The notes under the pieces were generated by a model that searched no databases, had not been told where the DNA came from, and saw nothing but the letters and a program-made list of their open reading frames with translations. Shown here piece after piece: positions 49,001 to 59,620 of a stretch of DNA of 64,000 bases (the first letter of the stretch is position 1; the number at the start of each line of letters is the position of its first letter). The stretch comes from Ceratodon purpureus (lineage: Eukaryota > Streptophyta > Bryopsida > Pseudoditrichales > Ditrichaceae): the NCBI GenBank assembly GCA_014871385.1, contig CM026429.1, positions 12,003,783 to 12,067,782 of the forward strand, in the 5' to 3' direction. The translations under genes and the position numbers were made by a program.

Positions 49001-50058
49001 AAGGATTGAGGAGAGTTTGCCTAGAACAAAGAGAGGAAGTGCGAAACTATGCAATAGTATGTTTGCAGCGTTGTCTTGGTGCCGCTGACAGCATCACATT
49101 GACCCCGACAATGTGGGTACAGTCCTTCGAACAGGTATTTTCTCGCGTCTCTTTGTTTGAGTGCGTAGTTTCCATCGTAGAAATATGCTTGGAAGTTGCC
49201 CTTAATGCCTGGTGGGTTTTCCTGTTAACTGATCGTCCTAGTGGGATTTTAGCTTTGTCGAACAGAAATCAGATTGATCAATTATGGTGTATCTGCCGAT
49301 ATCTTTTTTACATTCGCCTTTTGGGATTCGCATCTCAAGCAGAGGTTGTCCTTGTTCTAACCTCCACATCTTGTTTGCTGAACATGTCATCAGGTGGTGT
49401 TAACATTATTAGATGAGCTCTTGGATATTGCCGTTAGGTACCCACCAAAGGAATTCAGAGGCATGGAGATTACACTGATGCACGCTCTGAAATTCCTCTC
49501 GAAGTTTTATCTACAGTTTCTTGATCATCTTGCACAGTTGCCTACATTCCGAACCATTTGGTCTCAAGTTTTGAATCGCATAGAGATGTATATGAAGGCA
49601 AAACTCCGCAGCAGGAACACGGAAAAACTCCAGGAACTCGTGCCTGAACTTCTTCAGGAAATCTTGCAGGTGATGCTTTATTCCCCTTGATGTGTTCTGT
49701 CTCTAAACTTGTGTCCATTACTTACCTCCTCGTACCATATTCATGGCTGATTGCATCTTATACTAATGGTTGTTTTCAAAAACATGTGTTGTAGGTTATG
49801 TATTCTCGCAAGTTCTTGGTGAAGACAGACTCCCCAACCGGGGACAGCCTGTGGGAGCTAACCTGGCAAGCTGTGCAAAACATTTCCCCTGCCTTGAAAC
49901 CAGACATTTTGAAAGAACCTGAACCATTAGCAGATAGCAAAGTAGATCCTGATGAATCCCCTAAAGCTGAACCAGTTGCTGAGCTTGACACTGCAGATAG
50001 TTTGCCCGCGGGAGACCAAGGCACAGAAGAGCATAAACCATCTGAAGAAATACAGTGA
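43010..50058 (+). CDS. GNOM: GNOM-type ARF guanine-nucleotide exchange factor, nine exons
   Basis: Activates ARF GTPases on endosomal and Golgi membranes; in Arabidopsis GNOM drives endosomal recycling of PIN auxin carriers. Exons: 43010-43513, 44116-44373, 44596-45671, 46073-46379, 46719-47039, 47415-47748, 48005-49134, 49394-49669, 49795-50058, all phases consistent, 1489 aa (GNOM is 1451). The N-terminal DCB domain covers about 1-255 (ACMVNAEVSAVLAAMRRNVRW). The HUS box is NFDCD near 470. Sec7 runs about 570-760, with the catalytic Glu in FRLPGEAQK at 668 (GNOM E658). Met706 in IMLNTDQHN is the position of GNOM M696, which confers brefeldin A sensitivity, so this protein should be sensitive. 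HDS repeats follow to the end. The N-terminus (MGRSAHNPSE) is less conserved. GNOM rather than GNL1 or GNL2 is inferred from overall similarity. Confidence 0.96.
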
Positions 50059-52770
50059 TGCATGGCAATTAAAGTGTGAGTATATCCTTTCTTTACCTTG
50101 TCCACAGTATTTGGTATTCTAATTTTTGAATGGTTTAATGCTAATCGATAAAAAAATGTTTGCTGTCTTAACCATCCTTTAAGAGCAATTTGGTGATCTG
50201 TCTGCGTATCAATTGTCTATTAAGGCTACGTTAGTGTTTGGTTGGTTGCTATCAGGTCCGACTGTAAAGTATTCTTGAAAATTCGGCCCGCTTCTCAAAT
50301 TGAGTGATGCTGATCAGTGGACATGGTTTGCACCCTGGAATTAACTGAGAATTAACAGAAATTCCTTTCCTGCAGGTTTAGAGTTCCTCCTGTATAGAAT
50401 TAGCCTGTATAGAGTTAGATGAATCAAGTCACTTGAAGGCATCACAGTTCACCTTCTCTGTAACTGGACCTTTCCAGTATTCAAGGGGCTATTGGGGGCT
50501 CAATTCGAAGAACTCGTATTGGCTGCGGCACCGATCAAGCTTCCATCTGCTCACGACAAGATCATTTAATGGTATGCTACAGAAGTTTCCAACCATAAAC
50601 ATATCTCAGGGATAGAGACGGGGATGGAAGTGTAATGTGTCCAACCTCATGACATTTTACTAACTGCAGGTCCTTCTTAACTGATCAACTCTGGACTAAA
50701 TGCTTTTAAAAGATAGCTCGTGGTATTAGTATGAGATTGTTCAGGAGCTATGGCTGATTTTGTTGTCTTTTTAATAACGTAGCTCTCTTGCCTAGGTACC
50801 GTACATGGATTAAAAATAAAAATAAAAAGCCGCTTATAATCCAATAGGGCCTATCATGTACTTGACGTTTTACTTCAAAGGTTTTTCCTTGTCTGTTTGA
50901 GTATTGTCAATTGGATTGCCATGACATACTCTTCTGTAATTTGCTGCAGGTTGTACTTGGGCTTCTGCAGTTACCCTGAAAGGGTTTAGCTTTTCTCCAA
51001 GTCATGGACGCAATTTAGTCAACATTAGGTTTGAGGGAGTCTATTGCAGCTCCATATCCTGAGCAGATTACGATTGCGATCAAGATTATTGTATAATCTG
51101 TGTAATGTCTTGCTTACCTTTTTCATGATTTGGCGGCCTGTGCCAATTTGGTTCAATCCATGAGTTACTTAGTGCTTCACATGGATACATGGTGTGCCAT
51201 TTATTGAGTACATTATGGAAAATATTTTACTGATATGAAATGGCACTGGGGGTGGTTTTGCTCAGGTAGGTTGGTCATGCGAAGCTTGTAGTATGATGTA
51301 TTTTGGGAGAGCTGTTGTTGAATTGTGGCTTTGTGGTTCTCATTTTCTAATGAAATCCTACATGTCTCTGCTAAGCAGTGAGTGTATGTGTTTTCTTTTG
51401 TGAAACAATTGCATATGTAACTTGCTAAATACTGCTCTTGGTGATGTCAAATAATTAGACACGGATGCTGGTGTATGAGGTTTTCATAAAGTAACACAAC
51501 ATCAAAAAGCTTGACTGTTTCTCTCGTTTGTTGAGGTTGCACGTTGTTTAGGTCTTGACACCACCTATGCGATATTGCATTTGAATGTAACAGATGGTTG
51601 TCAGCTTGGCACCTAGCGATGGTATTTGAGTGGATATTTGGCAATGTTTCCTTGCTATCGGGCCTGGAGGCCGTTCCAGAAGGTTTGAGGTCCTCCGCCA
51701 CCTGCCAGATGTTTTCAAGTTACATAATTCTAAGAACTTTGGACATATTGGAGTTGTATTCAACCCTTTGCAACCTGCAACCCGCGTGATTACATTCTGG
51801 TGTGGGTGTATCCAAAATACAAAGAACGGAAAACCTGTAAATAATTGGATTTTGAATATTGACATTCAAATATGAGAAATCATAACATACATCTCCCTAA
51901 AAGATAAAATTTCAATTCGGAATTGTGAACTATCAAAATACTCGTAAAGAAACCACAAAAATACTACAAATACTTGAAAATATGGAAAATACATTGAAAT
52001 ACAACACATGTACTATGTTGTACTTCTTGGATTAGGGAGGTTGTTACTTCTTTTATTTTTTTAGATTGTATTCTTTTGTTCATATTCTATGTGTTTTTAA
52101 TGCTAGTGTCTAATGCCCTTAATGGAATTCAATTTAACATTATGTCTTATGGAAAAAATTACAAAATACTTCTCTTTGAACTTTATCAAAAAAATATTCT
52201 AAAACATAAATAGCCAAAATAATGTCCAAACTAGGGATAATAGCATGTCCGAGAAATTGTATAGAAATGATTTTGGGATGGCTGTTGTATGCCAAGGTAA
52301 ACCAGCATGTGACCGTCACAATAAGGAATTTTACCTATTACAAGTATGGTTTGAAAATCAATGCACTTAAAAGTCATAATTTTTTTATAAAAATTAAATT
52401 AGCTACAAATTTCTAAAGGATATTGGAATGACCACCACTAAATTAGCCTATTATCACCTAATCATCAATTTACCATCATTATGTATTGGGTACAAAAACA
52501 ATTGATATAGATATCACCATATTCCAAACCTATTATTATTACATGATTTTTGTCAAAAACCACCACCATGTATCATATTCATTGATTTTTCTATTACCAT
52601 TGGTGTCTCATACCAATGGCACCAAATTTCATCTCATAACCACCATTCTTGCATCCATTGTCATCAATGACTTGAATTTGATGATTAATGAATATGTTCT
52701 TGACCGTGGTAAGACATTTTTATAGCTAGCACTCATGCGTAAATTGTGGTCATAGGATGGAGCACCTTAT
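50059..52770. other. ARF-GEF 3' region and AT-rich intergenic DNA
   Basis: The ARF-GEF 3' UTR is expected in the first several hundred bases; AATAAAAATAAAA near 50814 could serve as a distal poly(A) signal. Short frames such as 51598-51875 and 52486-52725 show no domain. From about 51850 the DNA becomes very AT-rich. A small hairpin (CCATTGGT/ACCAATGG) lies near 52598-52620. Confidence 0.5.
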
Positions 52771-52877
52771 ATTTAGTATACAATGGTCATATGAAAGAGA
52801 TCAACAAATAACAATAACATTTAGTATACAGTGGTCATCTTCTAGTGATTAAGAGAGATCAACAAATAATAATAAGT
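52771..52877. repeat. Imperfect two-unit tandem duplication
   Basis: ATTTAGTATACAATGGTCAT...GAGATCAACAAATAA at 52771-52818 is repeated at 52819-52877, with an extra dozen bases in the second unit. Confidence 0.6.
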
Positions 52878-52977
52878 TGCATGTGGGTTACAAATAAGTA
52901 CCTTTTTGTAGGATAAAAAATATCTCATTTGCAGGCCAAAACTATTTTTTAAAAGAAAAATTGCATGCTCGCCTTTA

Positions 52978-53403
52978 GAGCATCTGCACCCCTGCTCCAA
53001 ATGCTGGGCCGGGGTGCTATGTTGCGGGCCCGCACTCAATTACACCTCCACCGGGACTCGCAGAACAAGCACATCTTGTGCGGGCTCCAAAAAAACATGC
53101 TTCGACTCGCTAGTTTGTTGTACTCCCTGCAGTTTTAGCGAGTCTCTTTTTTGTTCTATTTGTGGCTGATTCTGCTAAAAATACTCATGGTCGTGGTCGT
53201 GGGTCAAGGCCTTGAGGATTGCATGTGCTACATCGCACTGTGGTTGAACACTCCAACGGGCCCGCCGGAACTACTTCCCTACTTGTCTGATCTTGAGCGC
53301 TTAGGGGTGAGGCTCACAAATTTTGCCGTGCCGCATTCACCCGCCAGTGCCCTTGAAACCCCATTTCAAAAGTCCAGCATTTGGAGGAGGGGTGCGGATG
53401 CTC
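52978..53403. mobile_element. Non-autonomous TIR element (MITE), TTA target duplication, GAGCATC ends
   Basis: GAGCATCTGCACCCCT at the left end matches the inverted right end GAGCATCCGCACCCCT with one mismatch over 16 bases. TTA flanks both sides (52975-52977, 53404-53406). The 426-bp body is GC-richer than its surroundings and has no credible gene. The ends resemble those of the element at 17617-18018, so the two probably belong to one PIF/Harbinger-like family. Confidence 0.75.
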
Positions 53404-53875
53404 TTAGAAGTTTGGGTTTCACAGTTCTCACTTTGCAACATCACCTTATCTATTTCCCTATCTTACATCATTTCATTCCAACATTCAGCAGTGCTGTAGT
53501 GTACTAAAGCTGTAGTAATGTAAGCTTGTCTGGATCAATTAATTTAGAATTTCTGGGTACTGGAATCTGAATACACCAGGGCCTAGAGCAGCCACAGGAT
53601 ACCATCCCAGGATCCCAAGAGGCATGGCTACAGCAAAGCTCATCCCCATTCATGTTGACCAAAGCTCCCAGCCATGCTTCATTGCTTTGTCATGCGCAAC
53701 TAACTCAATCACAGGACCTGCTCACAAGTACCTCATCTATCCTTTGATAATTGAGTTACAAAAGGTCATCTGACTCTTGTAAACCATTCATTGAGTTCCT
53801 GCGCTTAAGTTACAATAAGTTGGTATCCTCAGGACTCTGGCACAAGCTGGCCCTGGAAACTAATAAGAATGCTAA

Positions 53876-54539
53876 GAGCATCCCCAATGCACACTCTAAC
53901 CACACGCCAACGGGTTTTAGTAGGCCCTCTAGAAAAATGGTGCCCCAATGCGAGCTGTATTGCTCACGCTAGTGTAGCTGGCCTCGCCAAATATTACGTT
54001 TATAGAGGGAGATGTATACCTCTCGCTCAGGGAACGGGGAGATTTTGGGGAAAATCGGTAAAAATCCTTACTTTTGTGAAGTCACTCGGTCAGTGTGCTG
54101 ATACCTGGATGATAATTTGACAATATTTGGATGATACTCATCTGATATCTACATGATAGCTGGATGATTTTAAATTTTTCAGTCGGAAAATAACCGATGA
54201 CATTCAAACTCTACCGGTCAGGTGTGGATTTCATTCGGTCAATCTCTAACTAACAGCCGATTCTCCCCTTTCATTGCTCTCGCTAAACCGAGTCAATGGC
54301 CCATCAACCAGTCAACAAGTTGGCCGCTCTATCATGCGGTGGGGCTCAAATCCATCTGAAGAGACCACAGGTTGGGTGACTTCTTCCAGATTGCCATGTC
54401 GGAGCCAGAGCTTAATCCAGGGACCTCATTGCGAGTGTCCATTTGGGTGACCACACGTCAAAGTTGGCACGCTATTGTGCAGTGTCCCTCTAAAGGTGGT
54501 TTGGAGGGTGGATATGACGAGTTCCCATTGGAGATGTTC
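53876..54539. mobile_element. Non-autonomous TIR element, TAA target duplication, GAGCATC-type ends
   Basis: The left end GAGCATCCCCAATG and the inverted right end GAACATCTCCAATG match over 14 bases with two differences. TAA flanks both ends (53873-53875, 54540-54542). The 664-bp body contains several TGGATGAT-like repeats near 54105-54165 and no gene. The ends share GAGCATC with the two TTA elements but diverge after that, so it may be a separate subfamily. Confidence 0.65.
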
Positions 54540-54590
54540 TAAACCCGGGGGGCAAGCAAATCGACCATGCATCTGCTCAACATAATCAAC

Positions 54591-55654
54591 ATTAACCCCT
54601 AAAGCATCAACTCAACAGTTTTGGTATGATTTTGGGTCCGGTTAGGCTCTCTATGAGTCAAATTTTACCGGATGTGGTTGTAACTTTGGCACAGCATGGG
54701 AAATTGTCATATCTTTCTAACAAGACCAAACTTTACTTTCATTGGGCCCGTAGTTAAAAAATAATTCGTGTTTAAAGATCAAAATTCAATTCAGGGCAGC
54801 TCGGGCAGGTTTGGAGTGGTGTACCAAATTTGTGACACTCTATAGTGACTTCCAAATGATCCTTTCTGAAATCGTTTCGCAATTTTTTTTGAAACTTGAT
54901 TTTGAGAATCCAACCGTAGGATCTTGTTTAGAGCCATCCATTTAGTCTACGTTCTAAGTTTTGTAAAGTTTGATCGTACGGATCTTGAGATATATTCAGT
55001 CAAAGTTCCAAGTTTGATAAAAACTTTCAAAGAGCTTCGTCACCCATTTTTCATTCACCATTTTCTCCTCCTAAACCACAGTATATGCTGTAAAATTCAT
55101 ATCTATTTTGGATTTTTTCATTTTTTGGATTTTTTTTCTCTAAAATTTCTTTTCTGTACAAATGCATGTATACACCGTTCGGATTTCAAAAAATAGATGA
55201 TCTTCTTAGGCATTTGTAGTGTGGAAAAAGAGCCAATGTATATGCAATTCATTTGACTCCTGTCACTGGAAATGTGGTTTTCCAATGCTTCTCTATGTTG
55301 TATTGTCTTCAGTTTTTTTGAGCATACTCCCAACTCACTTTAGAATCCAAAACTGAAGAGCCTCCAACCACATAATCTCAAAAAATTGGCTGTTTCAATC
55401 TCCGAAGGGTGGCTGTCCCTGCCGGGCAGTACCAAAAAAAACTTTTCTCTCAAGTTCAAACTTTATGATCTTCCAAACGGCAAGGAGTTACAATCTAAAA
55501 TTTTGTGTACACATACATGTACAAGTCAGGTACTAGATCCTACGGTTAGATTCTTTAACATAGGTTTAAATTTGCATAATTTTTCCTTGAACTAAAACAG
55601 GGTAGAATTGAGGCAGAATTTGGTATTTTATGGCCAAATGCTTTAGGGGTTAAT
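54591..55654. mobile_element. Unclassified 1.06-kb inverted-repeat element with 17-bp perfect ends
   Basis: ATTAACCCCTAAAGCAT at 54591-54607 is perfectly inverted at 55638-55654. An internal pair, GAATCCAACCGTAGGATCT at 54906-54924 and its inverse at 55535-55553 (one mismatch), suggests a partly folded-back structure. Because the edges are palindromic, the target duplication could be TA or TTAA. TTAA with ends starting CCCC would suit a piggyBac-like element; TA would suit Tc1/mariner. No transposase frame is present. Confidence 0.6.
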
Positions 55655-58600
55655 AACAATCTTTTAACATTGAGGATCCTTGTAGAATTGAAAGGTATAC
55701 AAGTGATAGCAAGTTTGGAGATTCTCCCATACCAACAAAATACTAGGGCCCAATCAGAACTTCAATTCATCATATGTAACATACTGTGTGGTACTTTTTT
55801 GGTGCCAAAATTTTTGGGCCTTATTGATCCGATTGGGATAAGGTTTTCCCTAGCCCGAATTTCTAGCTTGGATCAGAATTGAGGCCTTGATTGAAAGCTA
55901 AACTGATGAGTAATTCGGCACACCTTCCGGCTAGCCTTTGACGGCGTGTAAAGTGGGCTTTGGTATTTTGTAACTTAGTCTATGTCAAGATTGAATTTTT
56001 ACATGGCATTGGAGACTAGGATTAGAAAATATTTCAATTCCAACTATGTAACATGATACTATTTGAAATGTTTTTAGAAAAAATTACCATTGAACCACGA
56101 GAAGAACACTTCAAAAAATAATATTTTTGAATTATTTATTTTTAATGTGTAAGGTACGTAAATAAACATTCTTCTATTTCATGAAATTTAGAGATTTTTA
56201 GTTTTGATGTTCACTTCAAGAAAAGGCATCAGTATTTAAGTAATTTATTTGGATTAATATTTAATAAGAAATAGAGTTGAAAAATTTAAAAATGAGTATT
56301 GGCAATGCCTGGACCTCTTTTTACTATATTTTGTTTTTGAAAAATGCTACATCTTTTTAATACATTTGAAATTCTTTATACAAACAACAAATATGGCTTG
56401 CTTTGAGATTCTCCAAAGCTTCAAACTTAGTAGTGTAAAAAAATTAGGCCTTGACAAATCAAAATTTGTTGATATTTTTCAACAAGCTTTAATCCATTTG
56501 GTCAAAAAAGTCTAAAATAAATGTTGCTCATTTGTTTAGTAGTCACTAGTAGAAATGATGCACTAATTCACCAAAAAAGACCACAAGGATTACCCAATTT
56601 CACCAGAAATTGATATCAGTAAATAGAATTGGGTATTTCTTGGTGGGCTTTTTTGATGAACCATCGTGCCATTGCCACTAATTTTAGATCCCACAATTGA
56701 AAATTAAAGAATGATTTTTTTTTTCAATTTTTTCTTAAGCAATAGAAATGACAGCTTTCAAGAGTTTTTCTTTGGATAAAATGTAGTAAAAGCATTACTT
56801 AAGTTATATTTGTCACTCCAAGAAACCGTTTGCTCATTTGAACCAATAACGAACAGTCCATCCATCTCACTGTATTTTCTTTCCAGGTCACTAAGTTAGG
56901 CTCATGAACTAATAAATTAGCCTAGTTTGGGATGAGTGTGCACCAAAAGGTCGTCACAGGATATTCTACAGTTATTGCATGGACTCTGTCAATAATGTCA
57001 ATTGCAGTGGGGATCTGTTATTACTGCTGCTAATTGAAAGAGCATGACACTTTTAATTCTATTTGGTGTATGGTGGTTGTCCTAATACCACCCACTGCCC
57101 CAAAACCAATCAGTAGATTCCCCAAAACCAATAATGTCTAATTTCTAGATTGTGAAAAACAGATATACCTCATGTGTACATTAGAGCATGTGATCGGTTT
57201 TGGTCACAAGTTACGTTGCACTTTGGAATTCTATAGAAAATTGAGAAATGCATATTTCTTGTTACATTTTTTCCCAATCTTTATGAAATCCTATTTTGAA
57301 GCCTATCATAATTTTTTTTCCAAAATTTACAACTGCTCAAAATACCCTGAACTACTTAAGTTGGTGGTTTTAGGACATTCAACCATAGACCACATTACAT
57401 AGAGCAATCTATATTATTTAAAAATTTATGATAATATGGGCCACATGTTATAATGTTGTAAATTTTCAACTATGTTTACTCAACCTTTGAGTATTTTCTT
57501 CACACCTACTATGCAATTTAACCTCTAAAACTCTTGCTTTTTGATCCTTCTACCTTACGTGTGAGTTTACACATACTTCCAACAATAGGACCAAGCCTAT
57601 TACGCAATAAGTCTCTTACCAACACCCCCATAATGATCGGAAGGTATGGATGAATGCAATGAGAACCTACTAACTCCTCATGACTGTACCAGGACGGCGA
57701 CACACATGATGCATCCATGGACCCAAACTTGGGTCAATAGCTATGTCTGGGTCAACATGATCTCCATCGCACTGTTGCAGCAACGCTGTAACAGAAAAGT
57801 CAGATCCTGCTTGCTCATTCCCCAGAATTAACTTACAAACACTTTGAATCCTGGCTCCTCAAGGTCAAGCCAGGAAGGAGAATCGAAACGTACACGAAGA
57901 AGCTGGCTCCATGATCCGGTATAACTTAACTTCGCCATCTTTACCGTGCAGCCCGTGCAGGCCCTGCCTGGTCTCCGTTGTCATGACTCCACAGCTGAAG
58001 TTAAACGCGCTCACGAATGAGAAATAACAATAAAAAAACAGCTAGACTCACCTGGCGGATTGTCGGAGGGGCTCACTGGAAAAGCCTGAAGTGCCAATAT
58101 AATAATCAGTTATAATCGGTGCTGCTGATTGATTACGAATATAATACTCGGTTTCTATCGATCTCGATTATTTGCAGCGTCCACCGGAGTCGGCACTAAA
58201 CTGGGAAGCTTGCGCCTAGCACGCAACGATTAGCCAACGTACCCAACCACACAAAAGCACAGTCACCAGTCTGGCAGCCACCAGCTCCGACCTTTGGCTC
58301 GCAACCTGACTCTTGGTTTTTCTAGTACTGTGACTTGTTCAGATGGTGTTGAGATTCTGGAACTGACGTATCTGCGGGGAGGTTTGGAGCGAGTCAGAGT
58401 GTAGGCTGGGCGTGTGGGTAGAGAGGTAGCAGATGCAGGAGCGAGCAGGAGGGAACAGGTGGGTAGTTCCCATGGGGCGGCGTTTCTAGCAGACTGCGTG
58501 CTGGAGATTCTTGCAGGTATGTGTTGTGTTGTACTAGTCTAGATTCAGTCGTTGTTGCGACAGTGGTGATGACGTCTAGATGGTGATGGTGGTTGGTTTT

Positions 58601-59297
58601 CTTTGGAGTTGGGGTTCAGTGAGTGAGTGAGAGTGAGGGGAGTGAGGTGAGAGAGAGATGAAGGTGTTGGTTTTTTTTGGTTCGAGGTGGGTGGAGGATT
58701 GTGGCGTTGTGATGGAGTGGGTGAGAGATGGGCAACATCTGGAGAGGCGGAGAGTTTATGGAGGCTGAGACAGGGATTCCTTCATTCTAGATTCCATGGG
58801 CTTCTGCTCTGTTCCTAACCATCGTTTCTAGAGCTCGGGAAGTTGTGTGTTTTTAGTGGTACGAGGTTGGGAAGCCACCCTGATGTCGCTCGCCGTGTTG
58901 AATTCCCCCATTTTTGTGATCATCCGCTCCCTGCTCTGTTTTACCGACAAAAATTCTGATTCTCTTTAGTGAAGCTGTCAACAGTGGGAGGGTTTAGACA
59001 GCCTTCGGGTTCTATTTGCTTTGGTTTTTAGAGAAAATCTAGATCCATTAGAGAATAGCAAGGTACCTCATTTCGGATTTTGAATTTCTCCAGAAGCTAT
59101 TTTCTTGCTCGATTGAAAGTTTTGAGAATGTCGCACAGGATGTTTTTTGAATGATCTTGATTTTGAACTCGGGGGTGAAAACCGAGCTAGATCTGTTGAG
59201 GTCCTCCAAAGCACATGAGATTAGGTTACTGGTTGTAGGCTGCCTGATTTAGATTCGAGAGGGAGGGGACCTGTAGGCAGATTGTGTTGGTAGGGTT
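55655..59297. other. Intergenic DNA upstream of the U-box gene
   Basis: AT-rich to about 57850, then progressively GC-richer toward the U-box gene, consistent with promoter and 5' leader. It contains a CACTA-type terminus at 56544. A donor-like CAG/GTATGT near 58516 and GA-rich repeats near 58618-58660 suggest a leader exon and leader intron. No coding gene is supported. Confidence 0.5.
56544..56660 (+). mobile_element. CACTA-type terminus without a partner (fragment)
   Basis: CACTAGTAGAAA is identical over 12 bases to the left end of the 20.3-kb element. The next bases contain short sequences repeated in both orientations (ACCCAATT.. and AATTGGGT, CACCAAAAAAG and CTTTTTTGATG), like CACTA subterminal repeats. 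They are not the AATGACC motif of the large element. No matching TAGTG end was found downstream, so this is a truncated or diverged copy of another CACTA family. Confidence 0.5.
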
Positions 59298-59315
59298 ATG
59301 GCTCTCGGAATGTGA
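59298..59315 (+). promoter_or_regulatory. Short upstream ORF (MALGM) in the U-box gene leader
   Basis: ATG at 59298 followed by four codons and TGA. It is in the probable 5' leader, about 107 bases before the main start. Confidence 0.4.
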
Positions 59316-59407
59316 CTGAAGCGGAACTTGAATTGCGTAAGCAGAGCCGTGTGTGCGAGAGTGGTTTTTCGACCCGGGTAGAGAGATTTGAGGGGCAGCA
59401 TCATCTT

Positions 59408-59620
59408 ATGTGTTCCCTGCAATGGTGTATAGGATGCAGCAGCCTACAGCTGGATCACTGCGGGAGGAAATCGTCACCAAGCTCGCCGCGACCTCGAAAG
59501 CGGCACGAGATGTCCTGGTGGAGCGCCACAACTTCGAGCAGTGCGCGGATTACTTGGAGCAGCTGCATACCGTCGTCTACTGCCTGCATGAAAATCCCGA
59601 ACTCGAGACCGACGTTTTAG
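59408..59620 (+). promoter_or_regulatory. Upstream ORF overlapping the U-box start out of frame
   Basis: ATG at 59408 opens a 70-codon frame that overlaps the main CDS in another frame. It starts 14 bases before the main ATG. Its context is weak (C at -3, T at +4), while the main ATG has G at -3 and G at +4, so leaky scanning is expected. It could dampen translation of the ligase. Confidence 0.5.
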
